Source: Sabulibacter ruber (GTDB taxonomy: Bacteria; Bacteroidota; Bacteroidia; Cytophagales; Hymenobacteraceae). Taken from it: 64,000 nucleotides of DNA. Below the pieces are notes generated by a model. It made no database searches. It was not told where the DNA came from and saw only the letters and a program-made list of their open reading frames with translations. Shown here piece by piece: positions 44,601 to 52,663 of this stretch. Within the stretch, counting starts at the first letter, position 1; each line of letters opens with the position of its first letter. The stretch spans positions 117,281 through 181,280 of the forward strand of contig NZ_JAFFID010000007.1 of assembly GCF_017355955.1 (NCBI RefSeq), in the 5' to 3' direction. The position numbers and the translations under genes were made by a program.

Positions 44601-44646
44601 CCGCCGTTTAGAGCCTGCTTTTGCTAATACAGGCTCTAAACGGCGG
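44601..44646. terminator. Terminator built from a 35-bp repeat copy
   Basis: CCGCCGTTTAGAGCCTG (44601-44617) pairs perfectly with 44630-44646 around CTTTTGCTAATA. The inner part matches the dispersed palindrome, extended at the base by CCGCC. It separates the ABC exporter from the gmhA operon. Confidence 0.8.
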
Positions 44647-44665
44647 TTATTGGAAGTTAGGATTT

Positions 44666-46504
44666 TTACACTGGCTGGGTGTGCTGCATCTGGGTGAGTT
44701 TATAATACACGCCGCCGTGCTGTACCAGCTCGCTGTGGGTGCCTCTCTCCGCAATGCGGCCTTTCTGCAGCACAATGATTTCATCGGCGTGCTGAATGGT
44801 GCTCAGGCGGTGGGCAATGACCAAAGAGGTACGGTTCTTCATGAGGTTGGTGAGGGCTTCCTGCACCAGTTTCTCAGACTCAGTATCCAGGGCAGAGGTA
44901 GCCTCGTCCATGATGAGAATAGGTGGGTTCTTGAGGATGGCCCGGGCAATGCTCAAGCGTTGGCGCTGCCCCCCAGAGAGCTTGCTGCCTCTGTCGCCAA
45001 TTACGGTCTGGTAGCCGTCTGGGCTCTGCATGATGAAGTCATGCGCGTTCGCGATTTTGGCGGCGGCCATTACCTCTGCCTCGGTGGCATCGGTTTTATT
45101 GAAGGCGATGTTGTTGAAGATGGTGTCATTGAACAGAATGGATTCCTGCGTTACAATGCCCATCTGCTCTCTTATGGAGTGCAGGGAGCAATCGCGCAGG
45201 TCTTGCCCGTCTATGCTGATGGAGCCTTCGGTGGGGTCATAGAAACGCGGCAGCAGATCGGCCAGGGTAGATTTTCCGCCACCGGATGGGCCCACCAGCG
45301 CGATGGTCTTGCCTTTGGGAATAGTCAGGTTGATGTTTTGCAGGATGGGGTCATCGGCGTAGCGGAAACCTACGTTTTTGAACTCAATCTGGTGGGTGAA
45401 GGTTGGTAACGTCTTCGCATCGGCTTTGTCTCTGATCTGCGGTTGGGTATCAATCAAGGTAAGCACCCGCTCCCCCGAAACCAGCCCGCGCTGAATGTTG
45501 CTGAACGCATTAGAGATGGCTTTCACCGGCACCAGAACCTGCGAGAACAAGGCCAGAAACGCAATCAGATCTTCGCCGCCCAGGTCAGACTCGCCGCGCA
45601 GCACCAAAGAACCACCGTAGAACAGAATACCCGCCACCACAGAAACCCCCATAAACTCAGAGAATGGCGAGGCCAGGCTGCGTTTGTTGTTCATAGACGT
45701 GATGATGCGCGCGTACAGGCTGTTGCTTTGGCCAAACTTATTTAACACGTACGGTTGTGCGTTAAAGCCCTTGACTACGCGCAGACCGGTCAAGGTTTCG
45801 TCAATGATGCTCAGGATAGAGCCCAGTGCATCTTGCCCCTGCGATGACTGCCGCTTTAGTTTTTTGGAGATGGTAGAGATTACCAACCCCGAGACCGGCA
45901 GAACGATCAAACTGAAAAAAGTGAGCCTGGGCGAGATGTAGAATAATACTACAAAGTAGCCAATGAGGAGAAAAGGCTCTCTGAATAGCACATTGAGGGT
46001 GCTTACCACCGAGTTTTCCACTTCCTGCACGTCATTGGTGAGCGTAGACATGATGTTGCCTTTGCGCTGATTGGAGAAATAGCCCAGTTGCAATTGGGTA
46101 AGGCGCTCAAAAACCTGCATTCTAAGGTTTTTCACTACTCTGGCGCGTACTACACCCTCTATGCGTAAACCAATGTAACGGAATACATTGGCCAGAAACA
46201 CCGAGATGATGAGCATGATACAGATGAAACGCAGCGCGCCAATGGCCCCCTCGGCCTGAATGATCTGGCCTACGTGGTAGTAAAAGAAATCGCTGGCCCA
46301 GCTCAGGTTCAGTTGAAAGGGAGGAGGTACAGTGGGAGTGGCTTTCAGGGTTTCGTCCTGGCTGAAGAGCACCTTCAGCAAAGGGGATAGTAAGCCAAAG
46401 TTCATCACCCCAAAAACGGTAGCCAGCAGCGTGGCTATGGCGTACAAAGGAACGTACTGGCTAAACGGCCTCGCAAAATTTAGAATGCGGAAATAAGTTT
46501 TCAT
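44666..46504 (-). CDS. MsbA-like ABC exporter (ATPase-permease fusion)
   Basis: 612 residues. Six-span type I exporter domain (1-330), then ATPase domain with Walker A GPSGGGKST, Q-loop IVTQESILFND, signature LSGGQRQR, Walker B ILIMDEATSALD and H-loop IAHRLST. Probably a lipid or lipopolysaccharide flippase or drug exporter; MsbA identity is inference. The -7 box sits five bases before the ATG. Confidence 0.93.
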   Translation of the reverse strand: MKTYFRILNFARPFSQYVPLYAIATLLATVFGVMNFGLLSPLLKVLFSQDETLKATPTVPPPFQLNLSWASDFFYYHVGQIIQAEGAIGALRFICIMLIISVFLANVFRYIGLRIEGVVRARVVKNLRMQVFERLTQLQLGYFSNQRKGNIMSTLTNDVQEVENSVVSTLNVLFREPFLLIGYFVVLFYISPRLTFFSLIVLPVSGLVISTISKKLKRQSSQGQDALGSILSIIDETLTGLRVVKGFNAQPYVLNKFGQSNSLYARIITSMNNKRSLASPFSEFMGVSVVAGILFYGGSLVLRGESDLGGEDLIAFLALFSQVLVPVKAISNAFSNIQRGLVSGERVLTLIDTQPQIRDKADAKTLPTFTHQIEFKNVGFRYADDPILQNINLTIPKGKTIALVGPSGGGKSTLADLLPRFYDPTEGSISIDGQDLRDCSLHSIREQMGIVTQESILFNDTIFNNIAFNKTDATEAEVMAAAKIANAHDFIMQSPDGYQTVIGDRGSKLSGGQRQRLSIARAILKNPPILIMDEATSALDTESEKLVQEALTNLMKNRTSLVIAHRLSTIQHADEIIVLQKGRIAERGTHSELVQHGGVYYKLTQMQHTQPV

Positions 46505-46509
46505 TGCCG

Positions 46510-46517
46510 CAAAGGTA
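46510..46517 (-). promoter_or_regulatory. -7 box for near-leaderless ABC exporter transcript
   Basis: Minus-strand TACCTTTG followed after five bases by the ATG (TACCTTTGCGGCAATG). The same arrangement and nearly the same bases precede the DEAD-box helicase (52333-52340). Confidence 0.55.
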
Positions 46518-46599
46518 CGGCTTTGCTTTCTAAATCAGCATACCGTAGAGATTGCCTGTTTTCTGCTTAGTTTCTGAGAAAGAGGCTCAAAACAGCAGC

Positions 46600-46624
46600 G
46601 CCTCCCTCTGGTAGAGAAGGAGGC
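46600..46624 (-). terminator. Weak terminator-like hairpin before ABC exporter
   Basis: GCCTCC (46600-46605) with GGAGGC (46619-46624), loop 13. A 35-bp repeat copy (46556-46596) lies beside it. Confidence 0.5.
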
Positions 46625-46658
46625 ACTGTGGTTTTATAGAGAATTCAGGAAAAGACCT

Positions 46659-48323
46659 TTAAAACTCATGCGTGCGTTGCGGAATGTTCCACCGGAAAGA
46701 AATGGCGGTGAAGGCTGAGTTTTGATCAAAGGCATCTATCTCAGCATTGGCGCGGCGCACAATCTGGGTGAGGTCTACGTGCATGTTGTAAAGGATCTGG
46801 TAAGATAGATTTACCTCGCCATACAACTGGTCTGTGGTAACCCCGTCGCCAATGGAATAGCCGTAGTTACTGGCGCGGGTAGTGTAAGGTTTCAGGACGT
46901 TGCCGCCAAAGTTGCTATTGGGGTTCCGTGGCTCGGGGTCCTGTCCGTAGCGGGTGGCAATGGCTTTGGCGGTAAGCGTGAACTTAGGCAAGGGTTGGTA
47001 GCGCACAATGGCAATGGCTTCGGCTAGGTTGGCTCCCAGTGGGTGGGCCAACGGTTGCTGGTAGTGCTGGTAGTTGTTGTAAGGAGCCTCGTGCTGGTAC
47101 GTGAACGGACGAACCACATTGATTTCACCTTGCAGATCCAGGTTGGGTACTCCAAAGGCATCAATGTACTTGGCGCCGCCCTGCACAGCAAATTTGTTTC
47201 CCCACCAGCCATTACCGGCCCGCACTTCGCTCAGCAGGAATTCATCCAGCATGAACTGGCCGTACAACTGCACCCGGTTGAAGATGTTCCACTTGAAATC
47301 GGCTCCCAGTAAAGCATTGTCTGAGGATCCTAGGCCTTGTTCAATGGCGCGGTAGAAGATGAGCGGGTTCAGGTACTGCAGCTCAAAGCGGCCTTTGCTG
47401 CGCCCGAAGATGGTAGACTCAAACACCCCCACGTTCAGGTTTGGCAAGATGTTGACGCTGAGGTGGTGCATGGCCATGTACTTCTTTGGGTATAGTTGAT
47501 CCCTGAACTCATGGTTGGCATTGAGCTCAGCGTACAGGTTGGTGTATTGCAGTTTCCAGACCTGGGTCTGCAGTTTCAGGAAGAAATAGGGAGCCGAGTA
47601 GTCTGAGAGAATCAAAGAGCGAAATCCGTTGCCAATGAAGTGGCGGTCATGCCCCAGCATCACGCTGATGTGTTTGGTAGCCGCGTAGTTGATATAGCCG
47701 CGGGCCGAGAAGAAATCATAACCGCCGTTCTTGAACGGTTTAAAGTACGCCTCGTGCGGCACAATGGTATCGCGGGCAATGCGGTTGTTCACCCAGCTGG
47801 GGAATTTGGCTTGGTTATCGGCTAAGAAGGTGTAGAAACCCAGTTTTTCGTCCAGGGAGCCTTCCACCTGCACGCCACGGGTGTTAATGTAGCGCAGACC
47901 GTCTTCTTCTGAGTCTTTACCGGCCTGCAGCCCTATGACCGGATTCACCCGCAAGGTAAACTCAGGGCTTTCGTAATGGTAAAAGTCGGTTTTGTTGCGG
48001 AAGAAAGGGCCTAAGGAACGCTGGCTTTCGTTCTCGCGGGAGTAGCGGGTATAGTTCCAGTTGTCGCTGAGCAGGTAGTTAACGTTGTACTCATCGGTGC
48101 GGGAGCCATTGATGGTTTCCTGGCGGGCTTCCTCGGCTAAAGAAGCCACCCGGGCCCTGCCGTAGGGTTTAAAGGAAGTATGCAGGTTTTCGGGGTTGTA
48201 TTTGATGTGGTAACGGTCAATAACACGGTACACATCCTGGTTAAGAGGCACAGTGGCATCCTGCGCCGTTGCCGGTCCCGCCACAACTAAAAGACCCAAC
48301 AGCAGACGGTATATTTTTCTCAT
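46659..48323 (-). CDS. Outer-membrane beta-barrel protein, Wzi/RemB-like
   Basis: 554 residues with signal peptide (MRKIYRLLLGLLVVAGPATA). N-terminal 120 residues contain FFRNKTDFYHYESPEFTLRV, then 18 or so beta strands typical of a barrel (GGYDFFSARGYINYAATKHI, HDRHFIGNGFRSLILSDYSA), ending in FRWNIPQRTHEF. The pattern fits the capsule-assembly Wzi family and Flavobacterium RemB-like gliding proteins, but I cannot decide between them. Single gene, divergent from the FemAB-like gene. Confidence 0.75.
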   Translation of the reverse strand: MRKIYRLLLGLLVVAGPATAQDATVPLNQDVYRVIDRYHIKYNPENLHTSFKPYGRARVASLAEEARQETINGSRTDEYNVNYLLSDNWNYTRYSRENESQRSLGPFFRNKTDFYHYESPEFTLRVNPVIGLQAGKDSEEDGLRYINTRGVQVEGSLDEKLGFYTFLADNQAKFPSWVNNRIARDTIVPHEAYFKPFKNGGYDFFSARGYINYAATKHISVMLGHDRHFIGNGFRSLILSDYSAPYFFLKLQTQVWKLQYTNLYAELNANHEFRDQLYPKKYMAMHHLSVNILPNLNVGVFESTIFGRSKGRFELQYLNPLIFYRAIEQGLGSSDNALLGADFKWNIFNRVQLYGQFMLDEFLLSEVRAGNGWWGNKFAVQGGAKYIDAFGVPNLDLQGEINVVRPFTYQHEAPYNNYQHYQQPLAHPLGANLAEAIAIVRYQPLPKFTLTAKAIATRYGQDPEPRNPNSNFGGNVLKPYTTRASNYGYSIGDGVTTDQLYGEVNLSYQILYNMHVDLTQIVRRANAEIDAFDQNSAFTAISFRWNIPQRTHEF

Positions 48324-48412
48324 AAGTGATTTTGTGAACCCGAAGATACTAGAATTTTGACCGTGTACTCTTCCCGTGGCTTGCGGGTTGCCTTAGCGTA
48401 AACGGCAGGGGC

Positions 48413-48449
48413 GGTTTAGGTCTCCTTTCCTGAAAGCAGGCCTAAAACG
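48413..48449. repeat. Copy of 35-bp dispersed palindrome
   Basis: GTTTAGGTCTCCTTTCC / TGAAAGCAGGCCTAAAACG. In a divergent region (194 bp), so it cannot be a terminator of either neighbour. Confidence 0.7.
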
Positions 48450-48518
48450 TTTCCTTGCTCTGAACTGAGCAGGGCCGCTGCCTTCATTCTTCCCTGAAAC
48501 CCGTATCTTGCCTCTCAG

Positions 48519-49475
48519 ATGATAAAGTTGCTGCGCCATCAGGAGATTGATCTGGAGCGGTGGGAAGCTTGTTTGACCCGAGCCCACCAACCCCTGGTGT
48601 ATGTGCATGCCTGGTATTTGGACGTGGTTTGTGCCGGTGACTGGGATGCTCTGGTGGAGGTTCAGGGAGAGGACTATGTTTCCTTGTTCCCGCTGCCAGT
48701 GCGCAGACTTTTGGGACAGAAGAAGGTGTACCAACCGCTGTTCACGCAACAATTAGGGCTGGTGGTAACGCCGCTGAGTACACAAACCTCGCCGCAGGCC
48801 TACCTGGCGTTGCTCCCTAATCTGTACGGGCAGGTGCAGTACCAGATGCCCTGGCCGGGCAATGGACCTCTGCTTGGCCCCTGGCAGCACCAACACAAGC
48901 CTAATTATGAATTGTCTCTGGAGCCGGCGTATCCCCAGCTTCAGCAGAAGTATTCCACCAATCTGAAGCGAAATCTGAAAAAGACCGCTAAAACGCAGTT
49001 GGAGGTGAGGCTTGCCACGTCCATTGAGCCATTGATCAACTTGTTCCGCAGCACCAAAGGCCAGGAATTACCCGAACTGAAGCCACGGAATTACCAAACC
49101 CTGGAGAACCTTTACCACCAGGCAAGGCAGGCAGGAGCAGGGCAGGTGTGGGAAGTACGGCAGCAAAACACCTTGTTGTGCGCAGCGTTTCTGCTCAGTA
49201 CCGCCAGCAGGACCACATTTTTGTTTGGCGCCAGTTCCGCGGAGGGCCGAAAGGTAAGTGCCATGGCGTTTCTGTTAGACCACATGATTCAGCGGGAGGC
49301 CGGCTCCGGGAAGACCTTTGACTTTGAAGGGAGCCAGGTGCCGGGCGTGGCTAATTTTTACGCCAGTTTTGGCGCACAGCCGGTCCCCTACGTATCTTTA
49401 AGCATCAAATCTCAAAGCCTACTCCCCAAATGGATTCCAACCGTCTTCATATCCTTAGCCAAACGCCTTCGTTAG
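48519..49475 (+). CDS. FemAB/GNAT-type acyltransferase
   Basis: 318 residues. N-terminal part with VYVHAWYLDVVCAGDWDALV and the KNLxKT-like NLKRNLKKTAKTQ; C-terminal GNAT-like core with CAAFLLSTASRTTFLFGAS and GSQVPGVANFYASFGAQPVP. Members of this class transfer an acyl or aminoacyl group to cell-wall precursors or other amines; substrate unknown. The C-terminal 15 codons overlap the upp start by 46 bp in another frame. Confidence 0.75.
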   Translation: MIKLLRHQEIDLERWEACLTRAHQPLVYVHAWYLDVVCAGDWDALVEVQGEDYVSLFPLPVRRLLGQKKVYQPLFTQQLGLVVTPLSTQTSPQAYLALLPNLYGQVQYQMPWPGNGPLLGPWQHQHKPNYELSLEPAYPQLQQKYSTNLKRNLKKTAKTQLEVRLATSIEPLINLFRSTKGQELPELKPRNYQTLENLYHQARQAGAGQVWEVRQQNTLLCAAFLLSTASRTTFLFGASSAEGRKVSAMAFLLDHMIQREAGSGKTFDFEGSQVPGVANFYASFGAQPVPYVSLSIKSQSLLPKWIPTVFISLAKRLR

Positions 49476-50083
49476 CCAACCACTTCATTGCCGAGTTACG
49501 GGACGTGACGGTGCAGAAAGACAGCCTTCGGTTCCGCCGCAACCTGGAGCGTTTGGGCGAGGTAATGGCGTACAAGATTTCTGAGACGCTTCCCTTTGCG
49601 GAGCAGACCATCCAGACGCCGCTGGCCCAGACGCAGCAAACCCTGTTGGCGGAGTTTCCGGTGCTGGCTACCGTGTTGCGGGCAGGCTTGCCTTTCCACC
49701 AGGGCTTTCTCAATTATTTTGACCGCTCTACCTGCGCTTTTGTGGGGGCCTATAGGGTAGAAGGGGCCCGCCAGCTGTCTGTGCATTTAGATTACATGGC
49801 CACCCCGCACCTGGAGGATAAAATCCTGATTCTGGTAGACCCCATGCTGGCCACTGGTAAATCCCTGGTGCTGACCTATAAAGACATGCTGCGCTTTGGG
49901 CAACCAAAGAAAATCATCATTGCCGCCGTGATTGCCAGCCCCGAGGGGGTGAACCATGTGCAGGAGCAGATCCCGGAAGCCGATTTGTGGGTGGGAGCCC
50001 TGGATGAACGGCTGAATGAGCAGGCGTATATAGTGCCTGGTTTAGGCGATGCCGGCGATCTGGCCTTTGGTTCTAAGAAGTAG
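49430..50083 (+). CDS. upp: Uracil phosphoribosyltransferase
   Basis: 217 residues. PRPP loop VDPMLATGKSL (about 137-147) and the uracil-binding VPGLGDAGDLAFG near the C-terminus are intact. Salvages uracil to UMP. It overlaps the 3' end of the FemAB-like gene by 46 bp, implying coupled translation. Dihydroorotase (pyrimidine synthesis) lies 2.6 kb further on. Confidence 0.96.
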   Translation: MDSNRLHILSQTPSLANHFIAELRDVTVQKDSLRFRRNLERLGEVMAYKISETLPFAEQTIQTPLAQTQQTLLAEFPVLATVLRAGLPFHQGFLNYFDRSTCAFVGAYRVEGARQLSVHLDYMATPHLEDKILILVDPMLATGKSLVLTYKDMLRFGQPKKIIIAAVIASPEGVNHVQEQIPEADLWVGALDERLNEQAYIVPGLGDAGDLAFGSKK

Positions 50084-50245
50084 AAAAAGTGCAATAAGGT
50101 GCTTGTTTTCAGGCAATAATATTTTGCCGGGAGCTCGTTATTGATATTGTATATTTAGAGTGCCGGGTCTATATTAGGTCAAGTTTAGGCCTGTCTGGTA
50201 TAAATCTGGTCATGTTGTATAGCTGCTAAATACGTGTGAAACTGT

Positions 50246-50707
50246 ATGGTATCTGCAGTTCTTAAATATATTTCTGTTTATCTGTTAAGCTCAGTAAAGT
50301 TCTTTGGCGGCCCATTAGTGGGCTTTACCATGGGAGTATCCTTCTGGGCTACGTTAGCTTTGACCATTGCCGGAATGATGACCAGCGTTTGCCTGTTCTC
50401 ACTGATTGGCTCAGCGGTGCATGACCGGTACGTAGCCCGGCAACGGGCCAAGAACAAGCCCGTGTTCAGCAAGAAGAACCGGCGCATTGTGTCGGTGTGG
50501 CAAAGATTCGGGATGTCTGGCATTGCCTTTCTCACGCCGGTGCTGTTCACGCCCATTGTAGGCACCGTGCTGGCTACCGTGTTAGGCGTTTCTAAAAGCA
50601 GAATCATGCTGCACATGCTCTGGAGCGCCGTTTTCTGGGGATTTGCCGTAACGCTTACCCTATTCAAACTAAGCCATCTGCCGCTTTTGCAGTTCCTGCA
50701 CCGGTAG
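50246..50707 (+). CDS. Small integral membrane protein, possibly small multidrug export family
   Basis: 153 residues with about four membrane spans (PLVGFTMGVSFWATLALTIAG, a basic loop RYVARQRAKNKPVFSKKNRR, then GIAFLTPVLFTPIVGTVLATV and MLWSAVFWGFAVTLTLF). The G/P-rich spans resemble PF06695-type putative export proteins, but this is only a pattern match. Single gene; a TATATTTA-like box lies in the 162 bp before it. Confidence 0.65.
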   Translation: MVSAVLKYISVYLLSSVKFFGGPLVGFTMGVSFWATLALTIAGMMTSVCLFSLIGSAVHDRYVARQRAKNKPVFSKKNRRIVSVWQRFGMSGIAFLTPVLFTPIVGTVLATVLGVSKSRIMLHMLWSAVFWGFAVTLTLFKLSHLPLLQFLHR

Positions 50708-50737
50708 TCATCACTGCTTGTTGATTGCTTTTCAGAT

Positions 50738-50781
50738 AAAACAAAAGAGCCGCATGATCTAACATGCGGCTCTTTTGTTTT
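50738..50781. terminator. Bidirectional terminator before DEAD-box gene end
   Basis: 19-base perfect arms (50738-50756, 50763-50781), core AGAGCCGCATG, loop ATCTAA, A/T ends. Flanked by an inverted 13-mer, TTGTTGATTGCTT at 50718-50730 and AAGCAATCAACAA at 50826-50838. Confidence 0.9.
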
Positions 50782-50860
50782 TGGGCTAATTTCGAGAAAT
50801 AAGGCAAAAAACGAGGTTGGAGATCAAGCAATCAACAACCAATAATCAACAATCCAACTA

Positions 50861-52327
50861 TTACCTTCTGCCGCTTTTGCGTTTACTGGCACCGCCTGAT
50901 TTGGTCTTCTTCCAGCCGGCCTTTTTGGCGTCTCTTACCTTGGCGCCTTTGCCGATGTTCTCCTTGGGCGGACGGGCTTTTTTCTCGTGGAACGCGCCTT
51001 TGAAATCAGGGTTTTCTCTCCGTTTCTGATCGTCTAGTTCCCGGGCAATGGCTTGCTGCTCGTCAAAAGGAGTGTCATAGACGTGTACTTCGGCGGGCAG
51101 TGGCTCCTGCGGAATCTGCATTTTGATGAGCTTCTCAATGCGGTGGATGTGGTGCATCTCGGCCTCATTGGCGAAGGTGATGGAAGCGCCGGTTTTCTCG
51201 GCTCGTCCCGTCCGCCCGATGCGGTGCACGTAGTCTTCGTAAATGATGGGCACGTCAAAGTTGATCACGTGGCTTACGTCTACAATATCTATTCCGCGCG
51301 AGGCTACATCAGTGGCCACTAGGTACCGCACTTCACCTTCTCTGAAGGCATCTACGGCATTGATGCGGGTGTTCTGGCCCTTGTTGCCGTGCACAACGCG
51401 CACGCCGCCTTCGCCTTTACGGTCCAGGAAAGAGCTCACGTTATCGGCGTTGGTTTTGCTGCGGGTAAAGATCATGACGCGGTTAAACGTCTCTTTGTCC
51501 TGGAACAGGTACTCCAGCAACGCGATCTTAGTGCGCAGGTTGGGCACCTGGTACAGCACCTGGCTCACGGTTTCTACCGGCGTGGCCTGTGGGGTAACCT
51601 CCACTACCATGGGAAACTCCAGGAACTCCTCAGACAACGTGTGCACCCGCTCGTGCATGGTAGCCGAGAACAGCAGGTTCTGCCGTTTACGGGGTATAAT
51701 CTCCAGAATCTGCCGAATCTGCGGCATAAAGCCCATGTCCATCATCTTGTCGGCCTCGTCCAGCACCAACGTCTTCAGCTCTTTCAACACCAACTCGCCT
51801 TTGCGGTAGATGTCCATGAGCCGACCCGGCGTGGCTACCAGAATATCAATACCGGCCTGTATGCGCTCAATCTGCGATTTTGGCCCCACGCCGCCGTAAA
51901 TGCCCACGGTGCGCAGATCAAGGTAAGCGCTGAACTTCTGGATGTTCTCTTCTATCTGCAGCACCAGCTCACGGGTAGGCGCCAGGATCAGCGCCCGCGG
52001 GTGTTTGCCCTGGGCGTACTTCACTTTCATGAGCAGCGGCAATACATAGGCAGCCGTTTTGCCGGTACCGGTTTGCGCAATGCCCATTACATCATGCCCG
52101 GCCAGGGCCAGCGGAATGGTCTGCTGCTGCACGGGCGTAGGTTTCTCGTAGCCCAGCTCGGCAATGGCATTCAGGAGCTGACGGTTCAGTTTGAAGTCCT
52201 CAAACGTAAGGGTAGAAGTGCTTTCTTCAGCTTCTTCTGCCTCGTCTGCCTCGTTTTCTGCCGTTGGTTCGGCGGGTATATGCTCGTCCTGCTCAGGTGT
52301 CAGGTTTTCGTTTTCTTCGTCTATCAT
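50861..52327 (-). CDS. DEAD-box RNA helicase
   Basis: 488 residues. Acidic N-terminus (EQDEHIPAEPTAENEADEAE), then FEDFKLNRQLL and the core: AQTGTGKTAAY (motif I), PTRELV, VATPGR, VLDEADKMMD (II), SAT (III), ATDVASRGID (V) and HRIGRTGRAE (VI). The C-terminal 60 residues are strongly basic (KKKARPPKE-type, ending SGGASKRKSGRR) and probably bind RNA. RhlE-like, involved in ribosome or RNA remodelling; exact subgroup uncertain. Confidence 0.95.
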   Translation of the reverse strand: MIDEENENLTPEQDEHIPAEPTAENEADEAEEAEESTSTLTFEDFKLNRQLLNAIAELGYEKPTPVQQQTIPLALAGHDVMGIAQTGTGKTAAYVLPLLMKVKYAQGKHPRALILAPTRELVLQIEENIQKFSAYLDLRTVGIYGGVGPKSQIERIQAGIDILVATPGRLMDIYRKGELVLKELKTLVLDEADKMMDMGFMPQIRQILEIIPRKRQNLLFSATMHERVHTLSEEFLEFPMVVEVTPQATPVETVSQVLYQVPNLRTKIALLEYLFQDKETFNRVMIFTRSKTNADNVSSFLDRKGEGGVRVVHGNKGQNTRINAVDAFREGEVRYLVATDVASRGIDIVDVSHVINFDVPIIYEDYVHRIGRTGRAEKTGASITFANEAEMHHIHRIEKLIKMQIPQEPLPAEVHVYDTPFDEQQAIARELDDQKRRENPDFKGAFHEKKARPPKENIGKGAKVRDAKKAGWKKTKSGGASKRKSGRR

Positions 52328-52332
52328 CAGCG

Positions 52333-52340
52333 CAAAGGTA
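52333..52340 (-). promoter_or_regulatory. -7 box for near-leaderless helicase transcript
   Basis: Minus-strand TACCTTTG five bases before the ATG (TACCTTTGCGCTGATG), matching the arrangement before the ABC exporter. Confidence 0.55.
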
Positions 52341-52392
52341 CGGGTTCTCTTTTAGATTACGTTTCTGGGCAGATTTTGTGAAAACGGGCGGA

Positions 52393-52426
52393 AGACGCTC
52401 GCAGGTCCTCCAGGCACTACAAGGTC
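52393..52426 (+). repeat. REP-like stem-loop, copy e (forward)
   Basis: AGAC-GCTCGCAG ... CACTACAAG-GTC, the most degenerate copy (CTACGAG to CTACAAG). Pairs with copy f at 52546-52581. Confidence 0.65.
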
Positions 52427-52442
52427 ATCGCTGAAGCAAGCA

Positions 52443-52522
52443 TCCGGCTCGTGCCTTCTTTTGCTGATTTCTACTAGTGCTTGGCAAGGTAGAACCTGGA
52501 ATGCGTGCGGACACGAGCCGGA
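52443..52522. repeat. Inverted repeat nested between REP-like copies e and f
   Basis: TCCGGCTCGTG (52443-52453) and CACGAGCCGGA (52512-52522) are exact inverted 11-mers. With the outer pair e/f the 189-bp region is a nested imperfect palindrome, resembling a small MITE or BIME. Confidence 0.7.
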
Positions 52523-52545
52523 CGCTCGCGCCAGCCATGCTCAAA

Positions 52546-52581
52546 AGACCTCGTAGCGTCCGCCAGGTTCTGAGAGTGTCT
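52546..52581 (-). repeat. REP-like stem-loop, copy f (reverse)
   Basis: AGAC-CTCGTAG ... CTGAGAG-TGTCT, preceded by GCTCAAA (the family TTTTGAGC tail) and followed by the outer flank ATGCTAACTGCG shared with copy b (ATGCCAACTACT). Confidence 0.7.
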
Positions 52582-52594
52582 ATGCTAACTGCGT

Positions 52595-52629
52595 TTCTAT
52601 CCTGTTCTCAGAAAAACAGGCTTAAAGCG
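52595..52629 (+). repeat. Copy of 35-bp dispersed palindrome before dihydroorotase
   Basis: TCTATCCTGTTCTCAGA / AAAACAGGCTTAAAGCG; the copy ends 34 bases before the dihydroorotase start. Confidence 0.65.
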
Positions 52630-52663
52630 CATGACTTATGACCCGTGGCTTTATCTTAGCGGC

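Noticed and set aside
48393..48752. 119-codon minus-strand frame
   Set aside because: Lies across a repeat copy and antisense to the FemAB-like gene, which has clear family resemblance.
52328..52663. An insertion sequence between the helicase and dihydroorotase genes
   Set aside because: No transposase and no target-site duplication visible; the region is explained by the paired REP-like repeats e and f plus a 35-bp copy.
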